Positions 62,712 to 64,000 of a stretch of DNA of 64,000 nucleotides are shown here, one piece after another. Under the pieces are notes generated by a model that did not search any database, had not been told where the DNA came from, and worked only from the letters and a program-made list of their open reading frames with translations. Source of the DNA: Pseudorhodobacter ferrugineus DSM 5888 (GTDB taxonomy: Bacteria; Pseudomonadota; Alphaproteobacteria; Rhodobacterales; Rhodobacteraceae); contig NZ_ATVN01000006.1 of NCBI RefSeq assembly GCF_000420745.1, positions 121,436 to 185,435 of the forward strand. Reading direction: 5' to 3'. Both the position numbers and the translations under genes were made by a program. Each line of letters begins with the position of its first letter. The first letter of the stretch is position 1.

Positions 62712-63404
62712 CTATCCCAGCAGGGCCAGTATTTCCTGTGCCGCTGCAGCCGAGGACGCAGGATTTTGTCCTGTTACAAGCTTGCCATCGCGCAGCACAA
62801 AGCTTGCCCAATCAGCACCTTTTTCATAAGTGCCGCCATTGGCTTTCAACATATCCTCGACCAAGAATGGCACGATGTCTGTCAGGCCAACCGCATCTTC
62901 TTCGGTATTGGTAAAGCCAGTCACGCGGCGCCCCGAAACCAACGGCTTGCCGTCTGTGCCAAGAGTATGACGAAACACAGCTGGTGCGTGACAAACTGCG
63001 CCAACGGGACGGTCCGCTGCAGCAAACGCCTCAATCAGGCGCTTGCTGTCGGCATCTTCGGCAAGATCCCACAGCGGGCCGTGGCCGCCGGGGTAGAAGA
63101 TTGCGTCAAAGCCCGCCTCAGTCACATCTGAAAGTTTAAGCGTTGTAGCGAGATGCTTTTGCGCCTCATCATCAGCCTTGAAACGGCGCGTGTCATCCGT
63201 TTGTGCACCGTCAGCATCACTGGACGGATCAATAGGTGGCTGACCGCCTTTTGGCGATACGAGTGTGATGTCTGCGCCCGCGTCTTTGAAGACGTAATAA
63301 GGTGCTGCGAACTCTTCCAGCCAGAAGCCGGTTTTCTTGCCTGTGTCGCCCATTTCATCATGCGACGTGAGAACCATAAGAATTTTCATGTTTTTATCTT
63401 TCAT
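62712..63404 (-). CDS. DJ-1/PfpI-family protein (Hsp31-like)
   Basis: 230 residues. FYPGGHGPLWDLAED and GAVCHAPAVF with nucleophile C138 followed by H139 match the class I glutamine-amidotransferase-like fold of the HchA/Hsp31 and YDR533C group, linked to methylglyoxal removal or chaperone activity. The insert TSHDEMGDTGKKTGFWLEEF near the start fits the same group. The ATG overlaps the stop of the broken oxidoreductase gene by 3 bases, so the two were once co-translated; a second ATG five codons later is possible. Confidence 0.88.
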   Translation of the reverse strand: MKDKNMKILMVLTSHDEMGDTGKKTGFWLEEFAAPYYVFKDAGADITLVSPKGGQPPIDPSSDADGAQTDDTRRFKADDEAQKHLATTLKLSDVTEAGFDAIFYPGGHGPLWDLAEDADSKRLIEAFAAADRPVGAVCHAPAVFRHTLGTDGKPLVSGRRVTGFTNTEEDAVGLTDIVPFLVEDMLKANGGTYEKGADWASFVLRDGKLVTGQNPASSAAAAQEILALLG

Positions 63405-63669
63405 TTATGGCCAACGCGGATCACGCGCTTGCCGAAGTTTTCGCCTTTCAAAAGCCCAACAAAGGCCTCTGGTGCGTTTTCCAAACCGTCGATGATCTCT
63501 TCGCGGTATTTGATTTTATCCGCAGCAATCCATGCGGACATTTCCTTGGCGAACTCAGAATAGAGATGTCCGAAATCGTCAAAAATGATGAAACCCTGAA
63601 CCTTGACCTTTTTGCGCAGAATTTGACCCATCAGCCAGTTCATGCGATCTGGCCCGTCGGGCTGTTGAT
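63401..63669 (-). pseudogene. NADP-dependent oxidoreductase (CurA/PTGR type), cut by an IS
   Basis: About 89 residues of the C-terminal end: NWLMGQILRKKVKVQGFIIF, FGHLYSEFAKEMSAWIAADK and ENAPEAFVGLLKGENFGKRV. These match medium-chain reductases of the CurA/prostaglandin-reductase group. The 5' part is replaced at 63670 by an IS21-type end, leaving a chimeric frame of about 21 IS-derived residues. Likely inactive unless the other half lies beyond the element. Confidence 0.85.
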
Positions 63670-63722
63670 TGTCACTGAGAACTGACCCGGCAACAGCAAA
63701 AATTGTCACTGAGAACTGACCC
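63670..63722 (+). repeat. IS21 terminal repeats (two direct copies)
   Basis: Identical 19-base units TGTCACTGAGAACTGACCC at 63670-63688 and 63704-63722, 34 bases apart. Multiple terminal repeats of this kind are transposase binding sites in IS21-family ends. Confidence 0.9.
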
Positions 63723-63775
63723 ATGTGCAACCTTGCCTCAGCTTGAATCAGCTGGGGGCACTTGGAGTGATAGAC

Positions 63776-64000
63776 ATGAGTTTTTTAAAAGTTATCCGGG
63801 GATGGGCGCTGCGAGAGAAGATGCCCATTCGCGAGATCGCGCGGCGCACGGGCATCTCGCGCAACACGATCAAGAAGTATTTGCGGGAGGGGATTGTTGA
63901 GCCAGCGTTTCAGACGCCGGATCGTCCGAGCAAGCTGGATCCGTATGTCACTCAGCTGACAGCATGGCTTGTTTCGGATCAGCGCAAATCACGCAAAGAG
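63776..64000 (+). CDS. istA: IS21-family transposase IstA (5' part)
   Basis: 75 residues visible, open to the window end. N-terminal helix-turn-helix MPIREIARRTGISRNTIKKY followed by LREGIVEP, as in IstA. The catalytic DDE domain is beyond 64000. ATG 63776 follows GGAGTGATAGAC. Confidence 0.88.
   Translation, partial: MSFLKVIRGWALREKMPIREIARRTGISRNTIKKYLREGIVEPAFQTPDRPSKLDPYVTQLTAWLVSDQRKSRKE

Larger units (their letters stand above)
63670..64000 (+). mobile_element. IS21-family insertion sequence, left end
   Basis: Starts with TGTCACTGAGAACTGACCC, repeated 34 bases on, then an istA-type transposase on the plus strand. IS21 elements are about 2-2.5 kb and carry istA and istB; only the first 331 bases lie in the window. 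Inserted in the oxidoreductase gene. Confidence 0.88.

Overview
The window looks like a piece of the main chromosome of an alphaproteobacterium of the Rhodobacteraceae (Roseobacter group). The gene order hemJ / rho / mnmE / mnmG / rsmG / parA / parB on one side and maf / aroE / coaE / dnaQ / secB on the other is the usual replication-origin neighbourhood of that family. parS-type palindromes lie inside reading frames here, and many small families (exported protein beside hemH, comF-grxC-nitrilase row, Tim44-like, Smr, HslVU) fit the same group. No rRNA gene, intact tRNA or CRISPR array was seen.

Layout. 1-3.9 kb: end of a branched-chain-amino-acid-type ABC transporter ATPase gene followed by overlapping hydantoinase/oxoprolinase A and B genes. 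4-7.8 kb: a minus-strand row comF, grxC, nitrilase-type amidase, MarR regulator, epimerase, sugar transferase. 7.8-13 kb: methyltransferase, ferrochelatase, small exported protein, two L,D-transpeptidases, a CAP-domain lipoprotein and a NaChBac-type voltage-gated sodium channel. 13-21 kb: rRNA/tRNA uracil methyltransferase, a two-subunit ABC exporter, CCA-adding enzyme, two Nudix hydrolases, Hsp33. 21-26 kb: receiver-phosphatase and divergent Hpt protein, threonine dehydratase, argG, small exported protein. 26-34 kb: sulfotransferase-like protein with class IV aminotransferase, periplasmic MsrA, ribokinase, malic enzyme, GT61 glycosyltransferase. 34-41 kb: mutS, grpE-hrcA, and rph-rdgB-hemW. 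41-52 kb: the partition and origin region. Three parS sites lie at 39.8, 43.3 and 45.2 kb, and a DnaA-box-rich, AT-rich gap at 48507-48901 is the likely oriC. Genes on both flanks run away from it. 52-59 kb: fxsA, timA-like, mltA, smr, an MFS transporter, and hslV/hslU with an exported-type WYL gene placed between them on the other strand.

At 59255-59300 lies the 3' half of a tRNA-Thr(CGU) without its 5' half, the classical mark of an integrated element. To its right the content changes: about 640 bases with no recognisable gene, then accessory and decayed genes (luciferase-like monooxygenase, DUF3010, truncated tspO and hemerythrin-like fragments joined head to head, CIA30, DJ-1/PfpI). An IS21-family insertion cuts an oxidoreductase gene at 63669/63670 and runs off the window. 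I read 59255-64000 as the start of an eroded genomic island whose far end should carry the intact tRNA-Thr.

Four G/C-rich hairpin repeats with a shared arm recur just downstream of genes and look like a family of dispersed terminators. Start codons were moved inward from the longest frame wherever a ribosome binding site, a neighbour overlap or a family length argued for it. All family names come from reading motifs by eye; no database search was run.
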